Position numbers and translations under genes: made by a program. This document shows, in pieces, positions 8,529 to 17,338 of a DNA stretch of 33,528 nucleotides; the first letter of the stretch is position 1; every line of letters begins with the position of its first letter. Under the pieces are notes generated by a model, which saw only the letters and a program-made list of their open reading frames with translations, searched no databases and was not told where the DNA came from. The DNA comes from Gemmataceae bacterium (GTDB lineage Bacteria > Planctomycetota > Planctomycetia > Gemmatales > Gemmataceae): contig SIAQ01000054.1 of NCBI GenBank assembly GCA_009697105.1, forward strand, positions 1 to 33,528, in the 5' to 3' direction.

Positions 8529-8590
8529 TATAGGAAGGCTGCTCTCCGGCTGAATACGAAACTTCAATCTATTCGCGAAGGAATCCTTGC

Positions 8591-10165
8591 ATGGACCTGC
8601 GATCCCATGGACTGGCGAGTCTTGGAACTGTCCACGCTCAACTCGCGCCGGCTCCGCTCGTGGAAATCGCCCTCGCGCGGAAAGAAGGCGTGCTGGTGGC
8701 GAACGGAGCCTTCCTTGCGATGACGGGTTCACACACAGGCCGAGCCGCCAAGGACAAGTATATCGTCCGCCGACCGGAGAACGTCGGTGAAGTCGCGTTC
8801 GGCAGCGTGAATCAACCTCTCGATCCCGGCGTATTCGATCGCCTGTGGGACCGCGGCCTGGCGCATTACCAGGGCCGCGAGGCGTTTGCGCACGATGGTT
8901 ACGCTTGTGCGGACCCCGCTTACCGTGCAAATGTCCGCATCGTCAGCGAGAACGCCTGGCATGTGCTCTTCACGCAGCAATTATTGAATCGGCTTTCTCC
9001 GGCTGAGCTTGCAATCTTCACGCCGGACCTGTTTATCCTGCACGCGCCGTCGCTCAAACTCGATCCCGCGCGTGACGGCACGCGCTCGGATGTCGCTGTC
9101 ATTCTCGATCTCGAACGGCATCGCGTGCTCATCGCCGGCACGGCCTATGCGGGCGAAATCAAGAAATCGGTCTTCACCTATCTCAACTACTGGATGCCGA
9201 CGCGCGACGTCCTCCCAATGCACTGCTCCGCGACAATAGGTGCCGCCGGCGATTCAGCGTTGCTCTTCGGCTTATCGGGTACGGGCAAGACGACGCTCTC
9301 TGCCGACCCCCAGCGCAAACTCATCGGCGACGACGAGCACGGCTGGTCGCCGACCGGGGTGTTCAATTTCGAGGGTGGCTGCTACGCCAAATGTATTCGC
9401 TTGTCGCACACAGGCGAGCCGCAGATTTGGAATGCGCTGCGTTTTGGCAGCATTCTCGAAAACGTGGAGATCGACGAAACGACGCGCGAACCGAACTACG
9501 ACAGCGAGAAATATACCGAGAACACGCGAGCCGCCTATCCGCTCGATTTCATCGACAACATCGAACCGACCTCGCGTGGCGGACACCCTCGCCATGTGCT
9601 GTTTTTGACATGCGACGCGTTCGGCGTGCTGCCGGCGCTGAGCAAGCTGACGCCGGCGCAGGCACAGTATCATTTCCTGTCGGGCTATACCGCGAAGATC
9701 GGCGGCACGGAAGCGGGTATCAAAGAGCCGACGGCGACGTTTAGCAGTTGCTTCGGCTCGCCGTTTCTACCCCGGCCAGCTGTCGCTTATGCCAAGATGC
9801 TCGAACAGCGCATCCGTGACAACAACGCCGACGTTTGGCTCGTCAACACCGGCTGGACCGGCGGGGCGTATGGCACAGGCAAACGCTTCGCGCTCGACGT
9901 GACGCGCCGCTTGATGGATGCCGCTCTCACCGGCGAACTCGACAACGCCGCGTTTCGTGTCGATCTCGTGTTCGGCGTCGGCGTGCCGACGGCCTGCGCC
10001 GGTGTCCCTGTGACCGCCCTCGACCCGCGCAGCGCCTGGTCCGATCCCGCCGCCTTTGATCGCCAGGCCCGCCACCTCGCGAACCTCTTCCGCAATAACT
10101 TCAAAACCTACGAAGCCCAAGCAACGCAAGCTGTGCGCGACGCAGGGCCGGTGGGCGGTGCGTAA
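8591..10165 (+). CDS. pckA: Phosphoenolpyruvate carboxykinase (ATP)
   Basis: This 524-residue cytosolic enzyme catalyses oxaloacetate + ATP to PEP + CO2 + ADP, the entry to gluconeogenesis. All main motifs are present: GRAAKDKYIV (50-59), the substrate-binding equivalent of RSPKDKF; YAGEIKKSVF (186-195) with metal-binding lysine; the kinase P-loop GLSGTGKTT (227-235); and DDEHGW (247-252) for Mg/Mn binding. FNFEGGCYAK (258-267) follows. The length is close to the usual 530-540. AAGGA at 8578-8582 lies about 8 nt before the ATG. Its neighbours are a divergent TPR membrane gene and a downstream OFA-type transporter in the same direction, about 110 nt away. That may mean uptake and use of a C1-C4 organic acid are linked, but this is only inference. 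Confidence 0.96.
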   Translation: MDLRSHGLASLGTVHAQLAPAPLVEIALARKEGVLVANGAFLAMTGSHTGRAAKDKYIVRRPENVGEVAFGSVNQPLDPGVFDRLWDRGLAHYQGREAFAHDGYACADPAYRANVRIVSENAWHVLFTQQLLNRLSPAELAIFTPDLFILHAPSLKLDPARDGTRSDVAVILDLERHRVLIAGTAYAGEIKKSVFTYLNYWMPTRDVLPMHCSATIGAAGDSALLFGLSGTGKTTLSADPQRKLIGDDEHGWSPTGVFNFEGGCYAKCIRLSHTGEPQIWNALRFGSILENVEIDETTREPNYDSEKYTENTRAAYPLDFIDNIEPTSRGGHPRHVLFLTCDAFGVLPALSKLTPAQAQYHFLSGYTAKIGGTEAGIKEPTATFSSCFGSPFLPRPAVAYAKMLEQRIRDNNADVWLVNTGWTGGAYGTGKRFALDVTRRLMDAALTGELDNAAFRVDLVFGVGVPTACAGVPVTALDPRSAWSDPAAFDRQARHLANLFRNNFKTYEAQATQAVRDAGPVGGA

Positions 10166-10182
10166 TTCGTATTCCGCTCGCG

Positions 10183-10240
10183 GCAGTCGGTAGTCGCCAG
10201 TTCGCAGCCATCACATCCATTCCGAGTCACTGCCGACTGC
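10183..10240 (+). terminator. Weak inverted repeat after pckA
   Basis: GCAGTCGGTAGT (10183-10194) pairs with ACTGCCGACTGC (10229-10240) with one mismatch and a 34-nt loop. There is no T tract. It could attenuate read-through from pckA into the transporter gene, or be a repeat remnant. Confidence 0.3.
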
Positions 10241-10276
10241 TACTCTCCTACTCGCCTCGATTGAAGGGATCATCGC

Positions 10277-11863
10277 TTGCCATCCATTCTCGACAAAGAG
10301 AGCATCGTCGTGGGGCCGGGGTTCAACCGCTGGTTGGTCCCGCCGGCGGCGCTGGCGATTCATCTCTCCATCGGCATGGCCTACGGGTTCAGCGTCTTTT
10401 GGCTGCCGCTCTCACGCGCGACCGGCGTTCCCTGTCCGGATGACGTCGGCTTTTGGCAGCGAGTGTTCTCCCCCACCTATGACTGGTCCGTGTCAATGCT
10501 GGGCTGGATGTACACGCTCTTCTTCGTCTTTCTCGGCGGTTCGGCGGCGGTGTTCGGACGCTGGGTCGAGCATGCGGGGCCACGCAAGGCGGGGTTGCTC
10601 GCGGCCTGTTGCTGGGGCGGCGGGCTAGTGGTGTCCGCGCTCGGCGTGTACGTCCATCAGATTTGGCTTCTGTGGCTCGGCGCAGGCGTGCTCGGCGGCG
10701 TCGGGCTTGGCTTGGGATATATCTCGCCGGTCTCGACGTTAATCAAGTGGTTTCCCGATCGGCGCGGCCTGGCGACCGGCCTCGCCATCATGGGCTTCGG
10801 CGGCGGCGCGATGGTCGGGGCGCCATTCGCCAATCTCCTCATGGCGTTCTTCGCGACCGACGCCGACGTGGGTGTGTGGCAGACCTTTCTCGTTCTCGGC
10901 GGCATCTACTTCACGGCGATGACCCTCGGGGCGCTTGGCTACCGCGTGCCTCCAGCGGGCTGGACCCCGCAGGCTCCTCCGTCGCCTGCGGGCTTGGCGG
11001 TCCACGGCCGATTCGTGCCGGTGACGCGCGTGCATCGGACGCCGCAGTTTTGGCTGGCATGGGGCGTCTTGTGCCTCAACGTCTCGGCGGGGATTGGCGT
11101 TCTCGGCATGGCGTCGCCGATGATCCAGGAAGTGTTCGGCGGTCGGCTCATTGGCATCGACGCGCCGTTGGACGAACTTGATGCCGAGGCCGTGAATCGC
11201 GTCAAAACCGTCGCGGCGGCGTTTGTCGGGCTGCTGTCGTTGTTCAACATCCTGGGCCGAATTGTGTGGGCCTCGTTCTCGGATTATGCAGGGCGAAAGG
11301 CGACCTACACGATCTTCTTTCTGCTCGGCGCGGTGTTGTATTCTTTGGTGCCGTGGACCGGCGAGGCGAAGAACGTCGGGCTGTTCGTCGCGGTTTGCTG
11401 CGTGATCTTGACGATGTACGGCGGCGGATTCGCGGCGATCCCGGCGTACCTGGCCGATCTGTTCGGCCCACAGCAAATCTCCGCGATTCACGGTCGCCTG
11501 CTAACCGCCTGGTCGGTCGCCGGCGTTCTCGGACCGGTAGCGGTCAACTACCTGCGCGATTGGCAGCGCGAGCGCGGCCTGCCGGCGTCGGAGGCGTACA
11601 GCACCACGATGGTTCTGCTCGCGGCCATGCTGCTGGTTGGGCTTGTCTGCAACTTGCTCATTCGACCCGTGCATCGCGAGCACTTCGAGGAGATAACGCC
11701 AAGCGAGGGACGCGGGGCGAGCGCGGGGGGACGAGCCACCGGCGAACCCATCCAGCACCGCACGCCGCTTTGGTTAGTGTGCCTGGCCTGGACCGCCGTC
11801 GGCATCCCGATGTTTTGGGGCGTGTGGAATACGTTGACGACGGCACGCGCGTTTTTTGAATGA
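10277..11863 (+). CDS. MFS transporter, OFA (oxalate/formate antiporter) family
   Basis: This 528-residue inner-membrane transporter has about 12 hydrophobic helices. The N-terminal segment NRWLVPPAALAIHLSIGMAYGFSVFWLPL and the helix-4 region GLGYISPVSTLIKWFPDRRG (followed by LATGLAIMGFGGGA) are hallmarks of OFA transporters. The later motif GRLLTAWSVAGVLGPVAVNY is also typical. The start is TTG at 10277, chosen because GAAGGG at 10263-10268 lies 8 nt upstream and no earlier ATG is in frame. The insert PCPDDVGFWQRVFSPTYDWS between helices 1 and 2 is longer than in OxlT. The last helix (LVCLAWTAVGIPMFWGVWNT) follows a hydrophilic loop of about 50 residues rich in Glu, Gly and Arg. The substrate may be a small mono- or dicarboxylate; it cannot be read from sequence. 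Confidence 0.88.
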   Translation: MPSILDKESIVVGPGFNRWLVPPAALAIHLSIGMAYGFSVFWLPLSRATGVPCPDDVGFWQRVFSPTYDWSVSMLGWMYTLFFVFLGGSAAVFGRWVEHAGPRKAGLLAACCWGGGLVVSALGVYVHQIWLLWLGAGVLGGVGLGLGYISPVSTLIKWFPDRRGLATGLAIMGFGGGAMVGAPFANLLMAFFATDADVGVWQTFLVLGGIYFTAMTLGALGYRVPPAGWTPQAPPSPAGLAVHGRFVPVTRVHRTPQFWLAWGVLCLNVSAGIGVLGMASPMIQEVFGGRLIGIDAPLDELDAEAVNRVKTVAAAFVGLLSLFNILGRIVWASFSDYAGRKATYTIFFLLGAVLYSLVPWTGEAKNVGLFVAVCCVILTMYGGGFAAIPAYLADLFGPQQISAIHGRLLTAWSVAGVLGPVAVNYLRDWQRERGLPASEAYSTTMVLLAAMLLVGLVCNLLIRPVHREHFEEITPSEGRGASAGGRATGEPIQHRTPLWLVCLAWTAVGIPMFWGVWNTLTTARAFFE

Positions 11864-11990
11864 CGGCGATTCGTCAAATCTTTCATGGGCTTACTCACCT
11901 TTCAGAGTAGCGAAAACGCTGAATGCAAGATAGAATCCAATAATCCTGGAAAGAGGAAGAAACGGCCACTAGCGGTGTGAAAAGGCAGAG

Positions 11991-12058
11991 TTGACAGGTC
12001 CGTGGGGCCAGGCTTTCCACAGCCTGGCCAGGCTGGAAAGCCTGGCCCCACCTGTCAA
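11991..12058. repeat. Inverted repeat, GGCCAGGCTTTCC type
   Basis: The inner stem TGGGGCCAGGCTTTCC (12003-12018) pairs perfectly with 12035-12050. The outer TTGACAGGT (11991-11999) pairs with ACCTGTCAA (12050-12058). The loop itself contains the short palindrome CCTGGCCAGG. This makes a long imperfect hairpin downstream of the transporter gene. Confidence 0.75.
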
Positions 12059-12392
12059 ATCAAGCTGGTCGGACCACTGGCTGCCAGCGTCGCGCACGAG
12101 GAACCCTGGATACAGCGCTGTTCGCCGCTGGGCGAGGCCCGAGCCTACGTCTTGAAGCCAGGGGTGAATGAGGGCTTCATCAACTGTTACCTCCCCAACG
12201 AGAAATTCGCGCGGATGCGAGGCTTCAAAATGTCGGTAACGTTGCCAGGCTTGGAGTACAAACACCAACTGGATTCCAACACCACCACGCTCGCCAAGCA
12301 ACCCTGAAACGCAAGCAAATCCAAGCGGGTCCAAGGAATCGCGTCAGGGTAGCACGCCCGCCAATCGTGTATGTTCAATATTCATTTTCGCT

Positions 12393-12418
12393 TTGTCAAT
12401 CAAATCGCTGTGTATAAT
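12393..12418 (+). promoter_or_regulatory. Candidate promoter for the SPFH gene
   Basis: A consensus -10 box, TATAAT, sits at 12413-12418 in a locally AT-rich stretch. The best -35 candidate is TTGTCA at 12393-12398, only 14 nt away and thus shorter than ideal. The start codon at 12468 would give a leader of about 43 nt. Confidence 0.4.
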
Positions 12419-12467
12419 GGCACGGGAACTCTCCGCGTCGAATTTCGTGCTTTGAAACTTTACGTAA

Positions 12468-14681
12468 ATGAAGTCTCTTATGATCTTCGCTCAAGTTGAC
12501 ATCGCGAAAATGTGGAGCGACCTGCCCGCGCCGGCCCACTTCCTCTTCTACATCATCGCCGGTTTGATCGCATTGCTGTTGCTTGCAGAATCGATCGGCT
12601 TGCGGTACATTCCAAACAACAAGGTCGGCATCGTCGAAAAGCTATGGTCGCGCACCGGCTCTGTCGAACAAGGCCGACTGCTCGCGCTTGGCGATGAGGC
12701 AGGCTTCAAGGCCGACGCGCTCCGCGGCGGGTTTCACGTCAGACTCTGGCGCTGGCAGTATCGCTTGCACAAAGTCGCTCTTGTAACCGTGCCCCAGGGC
12801 AAGATGGGCTACGTCTATGCCCGCGATGGTGAGCCGCTCTCCGCCGGGCAGACGTTGGGCCGCGTCGTGGAATGCAATAACTTTCAGGACGCCCGCACCT
12901 TCCTCTATCCCGGCGAACAGGCGTCGCTGCGTGGACAGCGTGGCCGACAGCGGACGGTGTTGCGCGAAGGCATGTATGCCATCAACCTTGCACTCTACGT
13001 CGTCATCACCGAGGACACGGTTTATCATCTCAATTTCCAGGGAGACAGCGAGCTGAATACGCTCGTCGATTGGCAACGCGAGTTGGGCCGAATCGATGGT
13101 TTCAATCCCGTGGTGATCGGCGTGCAGTCGATTCGCAATGCCAGCAACAAGGACGTCGAAGTGGACGGCAAATCGCGTCGCCGAACCACCATTCCCGAAG
13201 TCGTTATTCCCGACATGCAAACCGCAACGGCCTACGACAACATCGGCATCGTCACGATTCACGATGGCCCATCGCTCGACGCCGGCGAGATCATCGCGCC
13301 CGAAGTCGGCAACCACGCGAAGGAACCCAACTATCACAACAACTTCCAGGATCCCGAAGCCTACCTCCGCGCCGGCGGCAGGCGCGGACGCCAATACGTG
13401 ACCCTCACCGACGGCACGTACTTCATCAATCGCTGGTTTGCCACCATCGAGCATATTCCGAAGACCGTCGTCCCGATCGGCTACGTCGGCGTCGTCGTCT
13501 CCTATTATGGCCGCGTCGGTACCGATCTCTCCGGCACGACCTTCCGCCACGGTGAACGTGTCGCCGCCGGCGAACGCGGCGTCTGGGAACGACCGCTCGG
13601 GCCCGGCAAATATCCCTTCAACACCTATGCCGGCAGCATCATCCTCGTGCCCACGACGAATTTCGTCTTGCACTGGATCACCGGAAAAACCGAATCGCAT
13701 CACTACGACGAAAGCCTGAAATCGATCGACATCGTCACCAAAGACGCCTATGAGCCAAACCTGCCGCTCTCGGTCGTCGTTCACATCGACTATCAGAAAG
13801 CGCCGAGCGTCATTCAGCGTTTCGGCGATGTGAAAAAGCTCATCACGCAAACGCTCGATCCGATGCTGAGCGCTTACTTCCGCGACATCACCCACAAGAA
13901 AACGATGCTCGAACTTTTGCAGCAGCGTGACGTGATTCAAAAGGAATCGCGTGAGGAACTTGGCCGTAAGTTTCGCGAATTCGACATCGAATGTGTCGAT
14001 GTCCTCATCGGCAAACCGGAAACGGCGGAGATCGGCGGCAAGATCGAGACGCTGCTCGAACAGTTGCGATTGCGGCAACTTTCGATCGAGCAGATCGAGA
14101 CCTACGAACGCCAGCGCGCCGCCGCCGAAAAGTTGCGCACGCTGCAAGATGCCCAGGCGATCGCGAACATGCAGACGAACCTGACTAATTCGAGCGTACA
14201 GGTGCAGATCGCCCAGAACCAGGGCGAAGCCGACCTGGCCCGCGCGAGGAAGCAGGCAGAGCAGATGGTCGTCACGGCCCAGGCCGAAAGCCAGCAGCGC
14301 ATCCTTGCCGGTCGTGGCGAAGGCTCGCGCGTCTTGCAGATCGGCCTGTCCGAGGCGGCGGTGCTACTGCGCAGGATCAGCTCATTCGGCGATCCGCGAC
14401 TGTACGCCCTGCAACTCGTCGCCGAGCAACTTGCGCACTCCAGCCAACCGCTCGTGCCGGAACGCGTGTTCCTGTCGGGTCAAGGCGGTGCTGAAGGAAC
14501 GGCAACACCGACGAACGGCATGCTCGGCATGTTGATCCAACTGCTCGTCGCGGAAAAGTCCGGCTTTCAGCCCACCGAGGCGGCGGCGATCGATAGCCTG
14601 AAGGAGTTCACCGACCGCATGACGCGCGACGCGATGGAGTCGATGCAGCAGGCGACGGTTCAGAGCAAGGACAAAGTTTAG
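12468..14681 (+). CDS. Large membrane-anchored SPFH/band-7 (flotillin-like) protein
   Basis: This is a 737-residue protein. One transmembrane helix (about 24-44: HFLFYIIAGLIALLLLAESIG) precedes a long beta-rich region. That region contains at least two copies of a unit of the form NNFQD...YL..G...RGRQ...L..G-Y-IN, near residues 141-172 and 287-325. An SPFH core follows at about 400-520 (DVKKLITQTLDPMLSAYFRDI). A helical, Ala/Gln/Glu-rich coiled coil occupies about 525-630, and the tail of about 100 residues is variable. Such proteins oligomerise into membrane-associated scaffolds. The repeated N-terminal units recall major-vault-protein repeats ahead of its SPFH-like shoulder; that comparison is from memory and is inference. 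The stop codon lies inside the arm of a downstream inverted repeat. The start ATG has no strong Shine-Dalgarno sequence. Confidence 0.85.
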   Translation: MKSLMIFAQVDIAKMWSDLPAPAHFLFYIIAGLIALLLLAESIGLRYIPNNKVGIVEKLWSRTGSVEQGRLLALGDEAGFKADALRGGFHVRLWRWQYRLHKVALVTVPQGKMGYVYARDGEPLSAGQTLGRVVECNNFQDARTFLYPGEQASLRGQRGRQRTVLREGMYAINLALYVVITEDTVYHLNFQGDSELNTLVDWQRELGRIDGFNPVVIGVQSIRNASNKDVEVDGKSRRRTTIPEVVIPDMQTATAYDNIGIVTIHDGPSLDAGEIIAPEVGNHAKEPNYHNNFQDPEAYLRAGGRRGRQYVTLTDGTYFINRWFATIEHIPKTVVPIGYVGVVVSYYGRVGTDLSGTTFRHGERVAAGERGVWERPLGPGKYPFNTYAGSIILVPTTNFVLHWITGKTESHHYDESLKSIDIVTKDAYEPNLPLSVVVHIDYQKAPSVIQRFGDVKKLITQTLDPMLSAYFRDITHKKTMLELLQQRDVIQKESREELGRKFREFDIECVDVLIGKPETAEIGGKIETLLEQLRLRQLSIEQIETYERQRAAAEKLRTLQDAQAIANMQTNLTNSSVQVQIAQNQGEADLARARKQAEQMVVTAQAESQQRILAGRGEGSRVLQIGLSEAAVLLRRISSFGDPRLYALQLVAEQLAHSSQPLVPERVFLSGQGGAEGTATPTNGMLGMLIQLLVAEKSGFQPTEAAAIDSLKEFTDRMTRDAMESMQQATVQSKDKV

Positions 14682-14762
14682 CCGCTCGCCTTTGGCGAGC
14701 GCGGACAATGTCCTATGCGATCGCATGGAATGCGGCCAGCGCTCGCCAAAGGCGAGCGGCTA
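14679..14762. repeat. Perfect 24-bp inverted repeat overlapping the SPFH stop codon
   Basis: The arms at 14679-14702 and 14739-14762 are perfectly complementary. The left arm starts with the TAG stop of the SPFH gene. Each arm is itself a hairpin (GCTCGCC TTT GGCGAGC). The 36-nt loop contains ATGCGATCGCAT, a perfect 12-nt palindrome at 14714-14725. It probably terminates the SPFH transcript. The following gene has in-frame ATGs inside this repeat, but they are unlikely to be real starts. Confidence 0.8.
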
Positions 14763-14819
14763 AACGATTCCCCTTGGCATATGATGAACCTCATCTCCCG
14801 GGTTCATTGGATGCCAATT

Positions 14820-17057
14820 ATGCGTACATTTCTTATTGTCATGTTTCTCTTCCTTCCCACGATCGTTCACGCCCAACCCAAAGCCATGCCCGTGCCGGAT
14901 CATGGCCGGGTCATGGCGTGCTGCCTGGACGTCTTTCCACACAAGCTCAAAGACACCACGAATATCGCGGATACGAAAAACTACGTATTTCGCGGCAAAG
15001 TCATCAGCCTCGGCAAGGACAAGAACGTCAGCATCTGCTACGATGTCGAGCACATGCGCGTCGCCGGTGCGTGGGTCGGCAAACCGTTTGTTTACACGTC
15101 GGAAAAGAACATGGGCCCGAACGTCGAAGGCGAAATGCTCTTCGCAACCAGGCCCGGTCCCGGTTGGGCGAAAGACGGCAAGTGGGACGACCCCCGCATC
15201 GGCGGCGAAGGCCCGCTGCCCCGCGACTGGGTTCACTACAAGGGCCTCTACGTTCACGGCGACAAGGTCGTGATATCCTACCGTGTCGGCGACATGGACG
15301 TGCTGGAAATGCCGACCGTGGAACAGAATGAATATGCTGCGCTGATCACGCGAACGTTGCGCGTCGCACCAACGAAATACGAACACGCAGTATTGATCTG
15401 TGAGATTCCCAATGAAAAATCAGTCGAGATGATAACTCTGCATGGAGTGAAGGCGGCATTCGTGAAGGCGACTGAAAAAAAGGAAGGATTACTCGTGCTC
15501 GCATGGGGAGAACAGGAGGGGCAATTTAAAGTTGCGGGGCATCGGCTATTTGCCGTTATCCCAGCATCGAAGTTTCACGGCTCCTTTGAATACTCGATCG
15601 CCAAGCTCAACTTATCGCAACTCAAAGAACTCGGTCAGTTTTTCATCAAGCGGAATGCGGCAACCCCTGCCGTGTACACCAAGGGCGGCCCGCCGCGCTG
15701 GACGCAGGCCATCGAAACCGCCATCACGCTTGACGACGCCAAGAGCGGGCCATACACGCTCGACCAGATCGCGCCGCCGGAAAAGAACCCGTGGAACGCG
15801 TCAGTGCGGTTTGCGGGTCTCGATTTCTTTCCCGATGGCCGAGCCGCCCTTTCGACGTGGGATGGCGATGTATGGATCGTTTCCGGTCTCGACGGCAAGT
15901 CAACCAAGGCGACCTGGAAGCGTTTCGCATCGGGGTTGCAACAACCGCTCGGCTTGAAGATCATCAACGGTTTCATCTACACCGCCGGGCGCGATCAGAT
16001 CACCAAGCTGCACGATTTCAACAACGACGGTGAGGCCGACTTTTACGAGAACATCAACAACGACCAGGGCCTGACGCTGCAACGCCATGAGTTCGTCATG
16101 GACCTGCAGACGGACAAAGAGGGCAACCTCTATTTCTGCCGCTCGGGCCATTACATCCAGTCGAAGCGCGGCGATAACTGCGTCATCTACAAGATGTCGC
16201 CTGATGGTACGGAGCTAGCAAAATTCGCGACAGGCTTTCGCGAACCGAACGGCATGAGCATCAGTCCCGAAGGCGTCATGACGGTGGCGGATAACGAAGG
16301 CAACGGAATCCCGCAGACGCCGATCTATCGCTTGCTGCCTGGCAAGAACTACGGCTTCACGCCACCGGCGCCGTGGAAGAAGGACGCGGGTGGGTACAAA
16401 CTCGACCAGAAGCCAATCGTCTGGCTGGGGCCGAAAGTCGATACGTCTGCCGGCGGGCAGGTGTGGGCCCCAGACGCGAAAACCTGGGGCCCGCTCGCTG
16501 GCCAACTTCTTCACACGAGCTATGGCAACTGTGCCCTCTTCAGCGTGCTCATCGACAAAACCGCCGAACCCTGGCAGGGCGCGGTTTGGAAGTTCCCGTT
16601 GCAATTCAACAGCGGCATCATGCGGGCTCGCTTCAATCCCGTCGATGGCCAGCTCTACGTCTGCGGCCTGCGCGGCTGGGGCACGAGTGCGGTGAAGGAC
16701 GGGCAATTCGCTCGTGTCCGATATACGGGAAATGACCTGCCGATTCCCGTTGGCTATCGCGTCGTCAAAGCCGGCATCGGGATCGCGTTCTCCGCACCGC
16801 TCGATAAAGCATCGGCCGAGGACGAGGAGAACTGGGCGGGCACATGGTCCGGCATGCTCAAGAAAGTGCCGAGCGCGAAGGAGATGCAAGAACTGCCGAT
16901 CACGAGCACGCGGCTAAGCGACGACCGCAAGACGGTGACGATCACGCTCGACAAGATGCGCCCGGTGCCGAACTTCGCCCTGCAGTATCGGCTCAAGTCG
17001 GCGACAGGTGCGAACGTGAGCGGGGAGCTAAACGGGACGGTGCATCGCGTGCCGTGA
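14820..17057 (+). CDS. Secreted DUF6797-type protein with sorbosone/glucose-dehydrogenase-like beta-propeller
   Basis: The start at 14820 gives a textbook signal peptide (MRTFLIVMFLFLPTIVHA, cleavage before QP). In-frame ATGs at 14715, 14784 and 14811 are alternatives; the first lies in the preceding inverted repeat. The first 250 or so mature residues (DHGRVMACCLD ... DWVHYKGLYVHGDKVVISY) match what I know of DUF6797, found in planctomycete and verrucomicrobial secreted proteins. The rest is a propeller with NHL/PQQ-dehydrogenase features (VRFAGLDFFPDGRAALSTWDG, then FREPNGMSISPEG). It ends in a short Ig-like domain. Related proteins often carry a C-terminal cytochrome c with CxxCH, but none is present here. 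The likely site is the periplasm or cell surface, with a role in sugar or polymer oxidation. The substrate is unknown. Confidence 0.82.
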   Translation: MRTFLIVMFLFLPTIVHAQPKAMPVPDHGRVMACCLDVFPHKLKDTTNIADTKNYVFRGKVISLGKDKNVSICYDVEHMRVAGAWVGKPFVYTSEKNMGPNVEGEMLFATRPGPGWAKDGKWDDPRIGGEGPLPRDWVHYKGLYVHGDKVVISYRVGDMDVLEMPTVEQNEYAALITRTLRVAPTKYEHAVLICEIPNEKSVEMITLHGVKAAFVKATEKKEGLLVLAWGEQEGQFKVAGHRLFAVIPASKFHGSFEYSIAKLNLSQLKELGQFFIKRNAATPAVYTKGGPPRWTQAIETAITLDDAKSGPYTLDQIAPPEKNPWNASVRFAGLDFFPDGRAALSTWDGDVWIVSGLDGKSTKATWKRFASGLQQPLGLKIINGFIYTAGRDQITKLHDFNNDGEADFYENINNDQGLTLQRHEFVMDLQTDKEGNLYFCRSGHYIQSKRGDNCVIYKMSPDGTELAKFATGFREPNGMSISPEGVMTVADNEGNGIPQTPIYRLLPGKNYGFTPPAPWKKDAGGYKLDQKPIVWLGPKVDTSAGGQVWAPDAKTWGPLAGQLLHTSYGNCALFSVLIDKTAEPWQGAVWKFPLQFNSGIMRARFNPVDGQLYVCGLRGWGTSAVKDGQFARVRYTGNDLPIPVGYRVVKAGIGIAFSAPLDKASAEDEENWAGTWSGMLKKVPSAKEMQELPITSTRLSDDRKTVTITLDKMRPVPNFALQYRLKSATGANVSGELNGTVHRVP

Positions 17058-17058
17058 G

Positions 17059-17086
17059 TTGCATTACCTGGTGTCGATGATATAAT
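17059..17086 (+). promoter_or_regulatory. Candidate sigma-70 promoter for the small gene pair
   Basis: TTGCAT at 17059-17064 and a perfect TATAAT at 17081-17086 are 16 nt apart, directly after the stop of the preceding gene. The predicted start point near 17093 would leave a leader of about 18 nt that contains the ribosome-binding site GGAGA at 17098-17102. Confidence 0.6.
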
Positions 17087-17110
17087 ACTTGACATTCGGA
17101 GAAATTCGCT

Positions 17111-17338
17111 ATGAACATCAAGCAGATCGAATTGAAAGTGACGGAGTTGAAGCATCGAAACCCGTTTGTTCCATTTGTCTTTGAACTGGCTGATGGACGA
17201 ATCGTCGAGGTTCCCCATTCTGGGTTGGCATTAGACGAAACGGGAGTTGGCTTCATCGACTCGGACGGAGCCTTGGCCGATGTTGAGTTCAAGAATGTGC
17301 GAGCGATTCGGTTTTTGATTCCGGAGGAAGTTCTATGA
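17111..17338 (+). CDS. Small conserved-type hypothetical protein (75 aa), first of a tandem pair
   Basis: The protein MNIKQIELKVTELKHR... has the core NPFVPFVFELADGRIVEVPH (residues 17-36) and ends in a strand-rich stretch with a Phe/Leu/Ile edge. The pattern PFxPFxxExxxGxxxxVxHP resembles small cytosolic proteins that I have seen scattered in planctomycete genomes, but I cannot name the family or a function. GGAGA lies 8 nt before the ATG. Its stop overlaps the start of the next small gene in an ATGA at 17335-17338, and that next gene encodes a recognisable paralogue once its frame break is repaired. The pair has its own candidate promoter. Confidence 0.75.
   Translation: MNIKQIELKVTELKHRNPFVPFVFELADGRIVEVPHSGLALDETGVGFIDSDGALADVEFKNVRAIRFLIPEEVL

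Larger units (their letters stand above)
11864..12467. other. Intergenic stretch with a palindrome and a candidate promoter
   Basis: 604 nt without a supported gene. An inverted repeat sits at 11991-12058. Between 12060 and 12310 both strands have open frames of about 100 residues, but neither has a start signal or family-like composition. This segment may be a decayed gene or a dispersed intergenic repeat. A TATAAT box lies at 12413-12418, about 50 nt before the SPFH gene. Confidence 0.5.

Noticed and set aside
11969..12334. About 120-residue open frames on both strands between transporter and SPFH genes
   Set aside because: They start in a palindrome or lack start signals, and neither shows family features; probably repeat-derived sequence.
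12642..14147. 501-residue open frame on the minus strand
   Set aside because: It lies wholly inside the SPFH gene in the opposite strand, is very rich in Asp, Val and Phe as expected for an antisense frame of GC-rich coding DNA, and has no recognisable motif.
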